This document shows, piece after piece, positions 1 through 12,192 of a stretch of 64,000 bases of DNA. The first letter of the stretch is position 1; each line of letters opens with the position of its first letter. The translations under genes and the position numbers were made by a program. Under the pieces are notes generated by a model. It ran no database searches. It was not told where the DNA came from and saw only the letters and a list, made by a program, of their open reading frames with translations. The stretch is from Gordionus sp. m RMFG-2023 (lineage: Eukaryota; Nematomorpha; Gordioida; Chordodea; Parachordodidae), in NCBI RefSeq assembly GCF_954871325.1, contig NC_088775.1, forward strand, positions 9,649,561 through 9,713,560, read 5' to 3'.

Positions 1-20
1 TATAAAATTTTGAAAGATAG

Positions 21-60
21 CAGGGCAAATTTTCAAAAAATATTTATCGCGCAGAGTCAG
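21..60 (+). CDS. possible small exon of the Ig-superfamily gene
   Basis: A 40-nt open segment lies between an AG at 19-20 and a GT donor at 61 (CAG|GTAACT). It would end with one spare base, which is the phase needed by the exon starting at 401. Nothing else supports it, and no domain is visible in so short a piece. The acceptor has no pyrimidine tract, although other acceptors of this gene also lack one. It could equally be intron. Confidence 0.3.
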
Positions 61-400
61 GTAACTCATGCAAAAATTCTTAGCTGACCAAAACGGGCCA
101 GACTTTACATATATCTATTAACTTATGAGATTGTCACTGATGGATTAAACTTTCAAATAATTATGATATTAGATCAATAATTTACCCCGCGAATGCTCTT
201 GAATTATTTTTTTCTTAACAAATGTTCTCAAGTGTTGATAACAAATATTTATATTCTTTAATATATTCATTTAAATTATTTAAAATTAAATTTAAAAATA
301 TCTTTATTTGTATGGGGAAATTTTTTTTTAACATATATAAATTAATTTTTTAAATAGCTTCTATTGAATGCTTTCTTATCTTTAATTATTCTTTTCATAG

Positions 401-3400
401 GAACCATTCTGTCTCCTAAACCTCCATCAATAATAGAAACGCTGGAAGGACGAAATCTTCAGATTACTTTCAATATACTCCAAAACTATACAGGCCAAGA
501 TTACCAGACTATCTGGCTAATTAACGACGTTTATTTGAACACCAACGCATTTTTAGACAACGTCTATCAGGCCCAATTAACCGAAGGCAATCCCAAGAGC
601 TACATATTTACTATCTTCTCTCCCGAAATCTCCATGAATAACATGACGCTCACCTTCCAAATCATAGATAGGAGACGGACTTACGAAAGCGTGTGCAACA
701 GGAAAGCTAGTATGAAGGGTTCCTTCGATATGAAACTACTCGTTAGAAGTTTCTTGCATATTTTAATCTATATTTGTAAAGAAAAATCTATAACAAAAAA
801 GAAAGAAAGTTTATAAAAGAAGCAAATATTTATTTCCACCCCTACCCAAGGATGGAGCCATTTAGTTGGCTTTAGAACACGATCTTTGCTGGATTCGAAC
901 CCAGAACTATTGGAATGCAATACACCCACTAAACATGCAAGGCCAAAGACGCTAACGCTATCAAATATTTTAATAAAACACATTTTAAAAAATCAATAAC
1001 GTTCAACGCTATACATCATTATCCTGAGTTAAACGGGTTTAACTTATATCTGATACGAGATTAACATAACATACTAAATATTTTCAAGCGAAACACAATT
1101 ATACAATTATTTTTTGATAGTCTTATCCAAAAACTATAAATGCTCTTCACCCTTCCCCATGAAAAATAGGCATATTGGCACCCATTCATTATTTTGAATA
1201 AAATTTTTAGTGTCTAATGCTAATAATAAAAAAATATGCGGAAATAGGACACTTGGGCGTGTCAATAGGAAAAATAAAAGAGTGCCCAAAATTTTCTTAG
1301 ACAGGCCGATTAATATATAATACGAATCACAATTTATAGAAAAAATTTTAGCTATTTTTTTGTTTGTTTTTATCGTTAATTTAAGAAAGCATATAAATTT
1401 ACCTTTTTTTTTGTTATTAGAACGACCCGATAAGCCCGTAATTTCTTTACAAAATAGGCCAGATCCCGCTATAGGTAACAATTTTATATTAACGTGTACG
1501 AGTAGAGAAGGCTATGTCAGACCCACCATATCATGGTAATAAGCATTGTTGAATCTTGATTATGTGTACTTTGAAAAAAATCTCCCTCATCTTTTATTTT
1601 TGTAAACTCTTAGGCTGCATTAATAAAAAACGCGTTATTTTCGTTGCATTATTTGATGCAGAGTTATTACAGCTTATTCAGTTTTAAAAAATAATTTAAG
1701 ATAAAATTAAAATAGATATAATTATTCTATATAATATTTAAGAAAAATCATATAACTTTTTATCGAATTCACTATTTATAATCGTATCGCATATTATTTT
1801 TTTATGAACGCATCTTAACATATGTTTTTCAAATTTTATCATAGCGTTATCATCATGACGCTCCATATTTATAAATCTAATTTATTGGCTTTATTTTATA
1901 ATAACGCAGTACTTGAAGATAACCCGTTTACTATAAATGAGGCCTTATTTACATTTTTATTTTCTCTTTCTTGGGCCTCCTATATTGTAAGTGCTTATCG
2001 TTCAAGCGATTCGACATGTATCGCTGGATATGTTTTTCAAAAGCAACAGATAATAGGTAAATTTATAATTCATAGCGATATAATTCATTTCATCAAAAAT
2101 TTACCTATTGCTTGCTTTTTAAAAAAAATACCCATCGATGCTGTCGCATTGCTTGAGCGAGACGCGCATACTATAAACGAGCCCTTACCTTATTCCTTTT
2201 TTCTTCTTTATCTCATATTTAAATTTTGTCTCATGCGAATTCATTCACTCACTCATAATAATATTATTCATTCTCGAATATTCGTTTCACACAGGGTCAA
2301 GACTTTTAACGATATAACCTCAGAATCAAGTCAGCCCATGATAGCGGACATTCTGGATGACAAAAAAGTAAGCAGTTCCATGCAAATCAATTCGCCTCAA
2401 AAGTATGCCGGTACTGCGCTATATTGTAAAACGAATTATGTATACCTCAACGAAAGTATGTCCGATCAAAACGAGCCCATCATTTTGAGTAATACATATT
2501 ACATCAAATTAAACCAGAGTATATATTCGTTATAATTTTATCGCTTTTCTCATGTAGGATCAATGACTTTAATATTGACCTTGCTTGATGTTTATTCATT
2601 AAAAACTTTACATTATATCGGAGTTCGCCATTTAAAGACATTTAGACGAAAATGTTATTGAATACAACTGACTTCATTGTATTTACACCTTTAATAAAGG
2701 AATCTTCTGTCTAGATAAGTATTAATAATATAAGGTATCTTTTAAACACGCCGTTTACAATATCTCATTTAAATAAACATTTACATTTATCGGCCTTCTT
2801 ATTTAGGATTACCATTTATAATTGTATAAAACATTTTAACAAAAAAAAAATAATAGATCCCCCCAAGATTCAATACATTTCGGCTGAGGGAGAGCTAATC
2901 GTCAAATTCGGCTCCGCTCTAAATCTAACCTGTAGTGCTTCCGGCTTTCCGCCTCCGTTTTATAAATGGGCCTATTCTAGCTCCCCAATTGTTTCCACTA
3001 CTTCTCCAAAATCCTCCCAACCGAAAAAGGCTGGTTCTTCGATAGGAAACATATTCAGCTTTCTGTCGCCACTGGCAGGAGGCAAAAATAAACTAACGTA
3101 CATCAAGAAGGAATACGTTTCATTCCCGGACGTTTCCACCAAACATAGCGGGTACTATCAATGCATCGTGTACAACGAGTTGGGAGAATCGGTTTCACCT
3201 GTTATTTTGGTGTCTGTGCCAGGTTTTAATAATTACGTCGTAATAGTTCATTGATTAAATATTGAACTCACCCTATCCTATTATAACCCATTATATGACT
3301 AATTTAATGTTAAAGGCTTTTTTCTCTCCTCAAATTATTTTTTCCCTTCAGACATATGCGGAGAAAATTCAGGAATCCCCCTGATTTAATTCAAACGCTT

Positions 3401-6400
3401 ACAATTTTATTCTTTTTTTAAAGTAGCTAGTTCATCAATCACTTGATATGTACATATAAAGATTTTATTATGTTGAAAATAAAAGTTTTAAAAAATTAAT
3501 TAATATTTGGCTTTTTAAATATCCCAAATCCATATAAAATTTCAGTTTTTTTTAAATCAGTAGTTCTACCTATGTCTTAAAAAGTTTTTTGGACAGCATA
3601 TTAAATATTTAAGAATGCTAACTTAAATAATAAGCCTGGTTTTATATGTAAAGTTACTAAGAGTTTATTTTCTCCTTTTGTTATATGCTGAACTTTAATC
3701 GCAAATGTAATATACCCCAGATGTTAAGTTAACGCTTCTTTCTCTCTTTATTTAACTACAAGTTCTTTTCTGCCTTAATATAAAACGAAAGCAGTAACAG
3801 ATCATCCTTGGCTTCCATCTCTATTGCGAAAATTACTTTTCCCGAAATTCTACGCGTGCATATTCAGGTCGCAATGTTATGTACTGCTTATTAGCTGTTT
3901 AATTCTCCTGTCTTATAGCTTTTTATTTCCAGTACAGTTTACTTTAAAATGGTAAAATCGTTCCATTTACTTTATTTATTAGAAAGGTACGTTGTCCGTT
4001 ACATTCAAATATAAAATTCTATAGCGGCTTTCCAGGTATTTTATTAAGAAAAAAAACTTTGCACGTGGTTGCTGATTTTACTTAGTTCCTAGATAATCTC
4101 GTACACTTTACTATAATATTCTTTTACTATAATATCCTTTTACTATAATATCTTTTTACTATAATATCCTTTGTAATATTTAAACTTTTGATGAAGACTT
4201 CTCAACAAAATGTAGTGTAGGGTAAATTCATTAATTATTTATCGTCATGACTTAATCTTTACCAATGCGTCTCATAGTCATATCTTATACGTATAGCTTT
4301 GTGTATTTTTTGCAACTCTATTATTAAATAATACGCAATTTAATGAGATTTTTTAAATTTATTTTCTTATCTAGGAGAGAAGGTAATATATATCAATATC
4401 ATTACGAAAGTTTGCTTCATCCTAAATCGTTTATTTTGAATAATGATACACTTAACACCAACATAGCATCATACATTTGATAATTGAATTGTTTAAAATA
4501 CATTGCATTGTTTGTTCATAATATTTTGATATTTAATTACCGATAAATATTTAACTAAATAAATTATTTTTAATATATTTAAATATAATTTATTATTTTA
4601 TGCTTTTAGATCCGTCATTGGGTTTCCTATCAACTTATTTCAGTAATTCAGTAATTTTTACGATTTCTATATAATATGAATATATCATAAAAAATTATTC
4701 TATTAATTTAATGTCATGCTTAGTTTTCGATATATTTTGAACATAAAAAAAACATTCTAACTGAAATGTTGTGAGTTTAGGATTGGAGTGCTCCATCTGA
4801 CATTAAAAAAAATTGAGTTAGAACTTAATTCGAAATCATGTGGGTCTACACTAAAATATTCATGCCCATTTTTTTGTTGTCTAAATCAGGTCTCCCACTC
4901 TTCATAGAGATTCTTTTTACCTTATCGATTGACAACTACTCTATTCGAAGTGCTCAAAAAAAATTCAAATAGAAAACATATAGAAAGTATAATGTGGTTA
5001 TTAAAAATTTTTGGATTTTTATTTAATTATAACCAAAAATAATAATTGAAATAATAATTGATAATTATCATTATTGATTTTATTTTTTGATATATGCACT
5101 TACCTATATTTTGACAATGTCTTGAAAAGATTGACTGATTAGTAACTAAATATCCCGAAAATATGATATTTAATAAAGCTTTCTGTAAATTTTTTTGTTT
5201 AATTATATTCTCAGTTTAATGGCGATTTTAAGATTTACCAGGTTGGCCAGTTTTCCTTCTGATTTAATCATTAGGAAATTTTGTAGCAAGGTTTTTGGAA
5301 TCGGATGCCCTTCCTGACATCAACCTCTTTAGGTGATTTTTACACCCCGAGGAGACAGTGATCATATTCTAGACTCAGACCACAGGGAACCTTTTAGACC
5401 ATTAGCTTGCCAAAAGACATTGCCCCCCCCCTCCACGATGAGGCTGATGGTAAGATTTTGGGGGGTTTTGTTCCATTATATGATAGATGCTAATCTATGG
5501 AAGGCATTTAAACTTTAAAAACCGATTATTTTTTTCTGATTTATTATAAGAGTGCAGATAGAACACTCCAATTCTGGACCCACGAAATGTTAAGAGAATT
5601 AAATTTTATCCTTATCCTTATGATTATGGATATATCTTATAATTCTAAAAAAAAGACTTGCGACTCATAAAAATTTATACCCCCCCCCTCCCCACTTAAA
5701 ATAAATAAATAAATAATAATTTCACATTCTCTTTTAAATATTTATTATTAGATATTTAGCCGGAATCGTTGATATTTAATATTACCTTACCCCCTAAAAA
5801 AGAATTTCGTCCGGTTTTTTTTACTTATCAAATTTTTTGGAGGCGTTTATCTCCAATCAGAAACTTGAAATAAGGATTTTTTGCGAAAAAAATTTGGAAT
5901 TTGAATTTAAATGCATATTTGCTACCTCAAATAAAAGTATATTTAACCTCCTTAACTAGGCTTAGCAATTATCGAATAATGTTTCAAAACCGATATAACA
6001 TTTTGTCTAACCTGATAGAATTATGATATATATGTAGTTAACAGTTTTATCTATTTACAACCCCCGAGAAAAAAGTTCTAGTGTCCGAGGTTCGGTTCGG
6101 ATCGGGTTTTGGACAACCCGCGCAGAGCTCTAACGCGCTTAGTAGACCCTGGTTTAAAATTAACTCTCTCCACAGTTCCCTAGTGATGAAAAATCCCTCC
6201 ACCAAACCTTTGCCCATCTATAAGCAAAATCTTCAGGCTGGCAATGAGTTAGCCGCTTTTAAAAATCGGCCAAAATGGCTCTATTTTACATCACTAGTTC
6301 CCATTATATTCATTTTTAAAACAAATTTAATTGCGTAATATGTTTGATAAATTTTTACTTTTATTATTTAATAAATCTTGTAATATTATTATTTAAAAAA

Positions 6401-7997
6401 AATTAGCCACTAAGGAATCACTTATCGGATTTGTTATGGGGATAATTATTTTTATCATAATCGTTGGCTTGATTATGTTTTTTGTGTATGGGAAAGTTGC
6501 ACGTAAGTATATATATTTTTTTAAATTATATAAAATCTTTTACAAATTATAGCATCTATAGCCTAACTGCTTGCATATCATGAACATATCATATGTTCAA
6601 AATATTATATTTTTTTTAAATCCAAAACTATTTTTTTTAAAAAACTCTTACATTTTTTTTAGCTCGAATCTATTTTTGAACTCAATTATCCCTTGTCTAA
6701 AAAAAACAAGGAAGTTGCGTCGAAAATAGATTAGAGCTAATAAAAAAATTAAATTCTAATCTATTTCCTCAAAAAGGCATAGTAGAGACTCGAAACAAAT
6801 TGCTGATGGAACAAGCCGCGGAAGCAAAGCGTAAAGCCGACGAGGGTAAGAAGGGTAAGAGAAAAGGTGCCAACGACCCGCAAACTCCTATTATTGTAGG
6901 GGGTAGAAAAATTTTAAAGGGGCCTCCCGCTTTGACCGACGCCGAACAACCGTTTATATCTGCCATGGATCAACCTGTCGTAGTAATAATTTGCATTTTT
7001 TTTAAACAGAAATATTGCTTATAAATACCATGAACTTTTGTTAAATAACTTGGCCATGTTTTTATTGGCATAAAATATTTTAAGATAAATTTCTCGGCCG
7101 GCGGCAATTGTGTTTTATATCAAATCAATTTAATGTATATGTAGTGTAGATGTTGTAGCAGGGACCCAATATTGAGCTCTTCTTCCCCCAAAAAAACATA
7201 TGAAAAATAATTTCCTGATATTCGTCTCACCTCCCCTACCCGCTGGGAGAGTTGCGGGTCTACTCCGACTCTGTATCATATAAATTGAATGCAATTTAGG
7301 AAAGGACCACTTTCTTCGGTTCTTTTGGGAGGGGAGAATGTTTTTCTCATTTTTAAAAAAATTATCGTTTCTTTCTTTGTTATAAAAAAAAATAAAATTA
7401 TTTTAACGTAAAAACAATTTCGAAATCTTAATTACAAATGATCACCATTATTTATAAAAGTGCATAGTTTGAAATGCTCTTCAAAATAAAAGATCTTCAG
7501 ATATTTTTGATTTAAATATCTATTTTAATGAAGATTTTTTGAAAAAAAAAGCTTAACAAAAGTTTTGATTAAATTTTACCTATAATTCCAGATCTTTTTA
7601 TATAAAATATTTTTTGTAATTTTTTCTACGATAAAACAATTTTTTTTCTCTTCAAACTCTGAACCCAACCAAAATAATAGATTATTATGAAATGATAGCA
7701 ATTTACTTAGAAATAATAAATGACGATATCTATTCCCTGTCTGTTGTTATTATTTTCCATTTTAAAAAGGGGGATAGGGAAAAAATGAATATTTATTTAA
7801 TTAATTTATAAAAAAAGTTTCCCACCGAAGACGATATGGACTTAGGTGGAATGACTAAGTTTGATGACGCAAATTTCGTTCCCCCTGCCTTTTCCCGGGG
7901 AGCTCCTATTGTTAATAGGGCTGATGGCGAATATATCCCACAGTTTGAATACCCAGATGACGACGACGCACTTATGATGAATATGCTAAAGAAATGA
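401..7997 (+). CDS. Ig-superfamily single-pass membrane protein, 3' part of gene
   Basis: Seven phase-consistent exons: 401-709, 1421-1535, 2295-2488, 2857-3222, 6407-6502, 6777-6979 and 7818-7997, giving 486 residues plus stop. The 5' end is outside the window or in 21-60. The first exon holds a degenerate Ig-like domain (W in TIWLI, late C). Exons 2-3 make a second Ig domain (LTC, TISW split over the junction, then YAGTALYC). Exon 4 holds a typical I-set domain (LTCSASG, YKW, HSGYYQC). Exon 5 encodes one hydrophobic helix (FVMGIIIFIIIVGLIMFF), and the last two exons a Lys/Arg-rich then acidic tail ending near FEYPDDDD. This is the architecture of a neuronal or epithelial adhesion receptor. 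I do not recognise the tail, so no family name is given. The donor after 6979 could instead lie after 6982. Introns run from 334 to 3184 nt. Confidence 0.8.
825..975 (-). repeat. probable tRNA-derived SINE in intron
   Basis: Read on the minus strand, a Pol III B-box-like T arm (GGGTTCGAATCC, plus-strand 891-902, with CTGG/CCAG stem) follows a stretch resembling the anticodon arm of a tRNA-Ala-like gene (CCTTGCATG). About 60 bases of unrelated body follow. The A box is weak and no cloverleaf closes well, so this is a SINE or tRNA pseudogene rather than a working tRNA. Confidence 0.45.
3223..6406. other. long intron of the Ig gene, no exon supported
   Basis: The exon ending at 3222 joins the membrane-helix exon at 6407 in phase (one base plus two). 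Short open stretches at 5333-5518 and 6081-6338 are not needed and do not keep phase. The interval is AT-rich with C-runs at about 5425 and 5682 and a small tandem repeat at 4104-4172. Confidence 0.6.
4104..4172. repeat. short tandem repeat, four units
   Basis: Four nearly identical units of 18-19 bases with core TTTTACTATAATATCC follow one another inside the long intron. It looks like a simple minisatellite. Confidence 0.8.
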
Positions 7998-10689
7998 GTA
8001 TCTTGCCTCTTACCTTTAACTTTAAATGAACACGATGAGCTTTATCACATTAGGCATATTTATTTGTACAATATTTATTAACGTAAAACATTGTCTTTGA
8101 TTGCAACATTTTAAGAAAAAATTTATCATAAAATAATATATAAATTCGCTAAATGAATTTTTTCTCATCTTCTAAAATGTTGATGTAATGCTTTCTCAAT
8201 AAAATGATAATTCAATATTTATTTATTTGCTTTTACCTTTTAGCGAGTCATTATATTTTTCTGTTTAGAACATTTGGGAACTGACGCGAAGTTCTTATTT
8301 TTGGATCAATATAATGTGCATCTCTAAATATCAAATTATTATTTTTACTTTTGATTATCTTTTCCCTTGACATATGTTAAACAGAACATTAGATTTTGTA
8401 AAGATCAACCGGATCGGTTCAGACCGCTCAATCCAATTTTTTTTTAAAAATGCTGTAGGATGCATTCAAATTGAGTTTTTGAAGGTAATAATATCTTGTT
8501 ATATTGTCAAATCTATTGATCCGGACTTTTCGTTTCGAACCGATTTTGGAAGATAATGTAACAATATTCATTTGGGGTTTAAAACTCGATCTGAATGCAG
8601 TTGACCTTAAAAAGCTTTTCATTATTGTGGATAAATCTGGGCTAGTTTTGTTAAATGACTGAATCGAGATGGCTTAGTTGCTCCAATCATGGTTTAAGTA
8701 AAAAAAAAAGATTTTTGACCTGTAATTGAGAGATAGTCAATTAGCCACATAGACTTCGTTAGCTCAAATCAGATTGTGTCCAGAGTCCATCAGGTCAGCC
8801 TTTTTGTCTAAAAACCCGCCCATTTTAGATCACATATTTAATATCATTTTGTGCTTTGCTCGTCGACTAATTATTTTATTTGTCATTATATTAATGTCAT
8901 TTAATCGTGCAAATCATAAATAGACTACAGCTGAATCCAATGTATATACACTTTTAAATACATTTAATGCATAAATTGCATTCTAATAATATATACATAT
9001 TGCATTAACCTAAGAACCCTTTTAAGAAAATATAAAAATAATTTTAAAATAAGTAAAATTATGCAAATTTTTTAGGGAACTTATAGATCCCAGCTTCCAG
9101 ATAGGATTATTATATCGATGCGTTATGCAAATAATTCTTTTTAAATAGTACCATTTAAATTGTTGAGTAAGACGTTAAAATATAGCAAACAGTAAGTTCT
9201 TATTTTATTAATTGACTGTATCCAAGGTTAAATTTTACAATTTTATGACTTTGAAATGATAAAAAATTAATACTAACTTAAACAAGGAGCATATTTATTA
9301 CTTTTCACAATATATGTATAAATATAAATCGTAAATGAAATGGTGAGCAATTATATTATCTCATTCTATTCGAGCTAATAGGTTTGTGAAAAAAGTTAGG
9401 CAATTAATTTGTTTGTATAGAATACTAACGGTTTTGTTAAAAAACAACTTTTGCTAATAAAATTTCCCATATTTAATTGCTTGCTAAGACTTGGGTTGGC
9501 TTACATCTATAAAGATTGATGCAAGGACTAAATGTGAAATTGAAAATACATATTCGATAAAATGATTGGAGTTGCGTTGCTAAATACCTCGATTTCTTTA
9601 AAAAAAGATGAAATTAAGATTTTAGACAAATTATTAATAACTAAGTTTTACCAAAAGATGTAAGAATAACATATCCCTATTCTGAGAAGTCTTGGTAAAA
9701 ATCTTGATATATTCGTTTTAAAAATAGGCCAAATCAAGGTTTTAACAATTTCGTTTAAAAGTATTTCAATGCAGAACTTCATTGTTTGTGCACTTTTAAA
9801 AGCTCACTAATAAATGTCAGGCTAATATAGATGTCTCTAGATATTATATATTTTCTTAGAAATTTAAATTGCTTTTTTAGACAATTCTAGAAATATGGAC
9901 GCTGGATGAGGTTAATATATATTTGAAAAATTCAAAAAAATTATTTACTATATAGCAGAATGCCATCCATGGATTATGATTAGAGCCCTATAACGTGATT
10001 TTTCATGGTCGCCAAACCCTAGCAAAATATTTTTTGTCCCAGAACAACCCGATCCCCAAATTTAAATTATTCTGAAATTTAGTTTGAATATTATAATATC
10101 TTTAAAAAAATAAATTTTTTATTGCATTTGTTCACTGCCATCTTAAAAGTATTTTTAAACTAGTGTTAAAAATTCTGATTTGGGTTGATTTATTAAGCAA
10201 TCCGATTAAAATTTTAGCCAAAATAATAATAAGTAGACCTTCGATATTTGGCAGATGTCTAAACCATTCTCATAATATTATTTTGGTAGTGATCGTTTTT
10301 AAAAATCCGAATACGTCTTTTTAACAAACTAATTTACCTCGCATATATAGTATATTATTAATTTTAAGAAATAAATTCTACATATTTGAATGAATTAAAT
10401 GTTATGCGTATGTTTAAAAATAACATGTGATTTTGATTGACCTTTTGCTGATAGAAAGTTTATTGAGGTTGGGTCGAGCTTGCCTCGGCATCTCTTACAG
10501 CTCAACCGAGTCTGAGTTTAGAAACAAAGTAAAAGTCCAGCCGAAAGGCTCGAGTTTTGGGAAGCTAGTTAAATATTGTAATTGTGATACACGTTGTATA
10601 TTTTAGTCAAAACCCAGATAGCCCCCCCCCTACCCTTCACCCAAATAAAATTCCAGTTTTTTGGAATTGGAAATGAGAAAAAAAGCGTA
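7998..10689. other. intergenic stretch without a recognised gene
   Basis: AT-rich DNA with only short random frames. Two patches look like worn inverted-repeat elements: 8400-8560, with CCGGATCGGTTC near one end and a related CGAACCGAT near the other, and 10190-10330, with AATATTATTTTGG and TTTTTAAAAATCCG words shared with the hairpin MITE family seen at 45357-45579. No promoter or RNA gene was seen. Confidence 0.5.
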
Positions 10690-12192
10690 CAAAACAACAG
10701 GGGCGTCGATAGCCTTTACAATTTCAGGGAACTCAACTAAAAAAAAATCTTATGGGGGTTTCGCCCCCCCCCCTGCCTCCCAATTTGCGGGCCTTCGGCC
10801 TGGTTCTATATTAATATATTATACATTTTTAAAATTTGTTAACTCTGAACAATTATTCTAAATTCAATATTTTGTCATTTATTATATTATACATACAAAA
10901 TAAACAAGCATATAAATAATTAAAACAATACAAGACATTTTTAAAAATAATATTTTTTAATACAAAATCTATTTATAACAGTAAAAAATATTTTTGCTGA
11001 TATAAAAAAATTTGCGTCTATAGAATTACAAGTGATAAAAAAGGTTATTTTATTCATAATACATATGCCTATGCCTCCATTGATAATAGTTTTTAAAATC
11101 CACATAATGCAATAATATAAATCTTAGCAACTTGCATTGACAAAAGATTATGAAAATAATATAACTTCTGTTACCATTTTAGACAATGTTTTATAGAATG
11201 GACTAATAAGGAAAAATTTATAGGCCTAAACCAAATTAACAATATTGAAGAAGAGATAAACGATCAATCCAAATCATAAAACTATATGTTGGTTAGAGCT
11301 TCCTCTTAGAATGACATCATGGAAGCTAGATAAGTAATCGAGAAAATTATTGTGAGATATTAAATTTCTAAAAGATTATTTTCCATTTTTAATGGTATAT
11401 AAATGACTACACAGTTGATTATTAGTGTTTATCTAAAATATGAAATCATATACTCTCAGCAGCTGTAGTAATAATCTTAAATTACATAAATACAAATAAT
11501 AGATGCTGGTTAATTTGCAGTCATAGACATGACACTCACGATGTAAACTAATATCAGAATTTATTAAGTTAAATAAATTGATAAAATAAAAACACTAAAA
11601 ATATTTGGAAGAAATAATTATGCAAATATAATGAAGCCTTGAGTTATTTACACGACAAGGATGCCATATTAGAAATGAAACATTTTATACCCATAAAATA
11701 AGGAACAGAGTGATATGATGAATAAATTAAGATTCTATATAATATTGTCGCACCACCTCTATTTGGTATATTGTATCTTTAAATAATTGTGGTTTGTAAT
11801 AATATCAAAAATATACTTGTATTAAAAATTTAACTCAAAACTGTTTTTCGAAAAAGAAAAAAATAGCTAAAAACATGTAAAAAAAGAGAAGAAAAGATAT
11901 CTATTTTATTACATCCATTGTAGAATGAATAATAAAATGTTTAACTTAAAATTATTTTAACTATATAGATGGTGTTAAATTTTGAAAAGAATTATTACAT
12001 ATATTTATTATCAAAAGCATTTATTAGTAAAATTTATTAAAATATTAACTGTAATATATTATATAACTGTCAAATACGTCTGTAAAAGTGGTATTTAACC
12101 TTATATTTTATAACCAATTATATCTAATAGAGGATTATAAACAATATGTTTACTTACTTTTTATAAATAAATCTCTTATACTTATTTCAAAT

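Noticed and set aside
1822-2535. 237-codon open frame
   Set aside because: Only its last part (2295-2488) is an exon, since it completes an Ig domain in phase. The first two-thirds are low-complexity intron read-through after the acceptor-like tract.
5333-5518. Short plus-strand frame in the Ig gene intron
   Set aside because: No motif and no phase-compatible splice sites. It sits in a C-run-containing repeat-like patch.
6081-6338. Candidate extra exon before the membrane helix
   Set aside because: The phase does not fit the flanking exons, while a direct join of 3222 to 6407 does. The GC-rich start resembles dispersed repeats.
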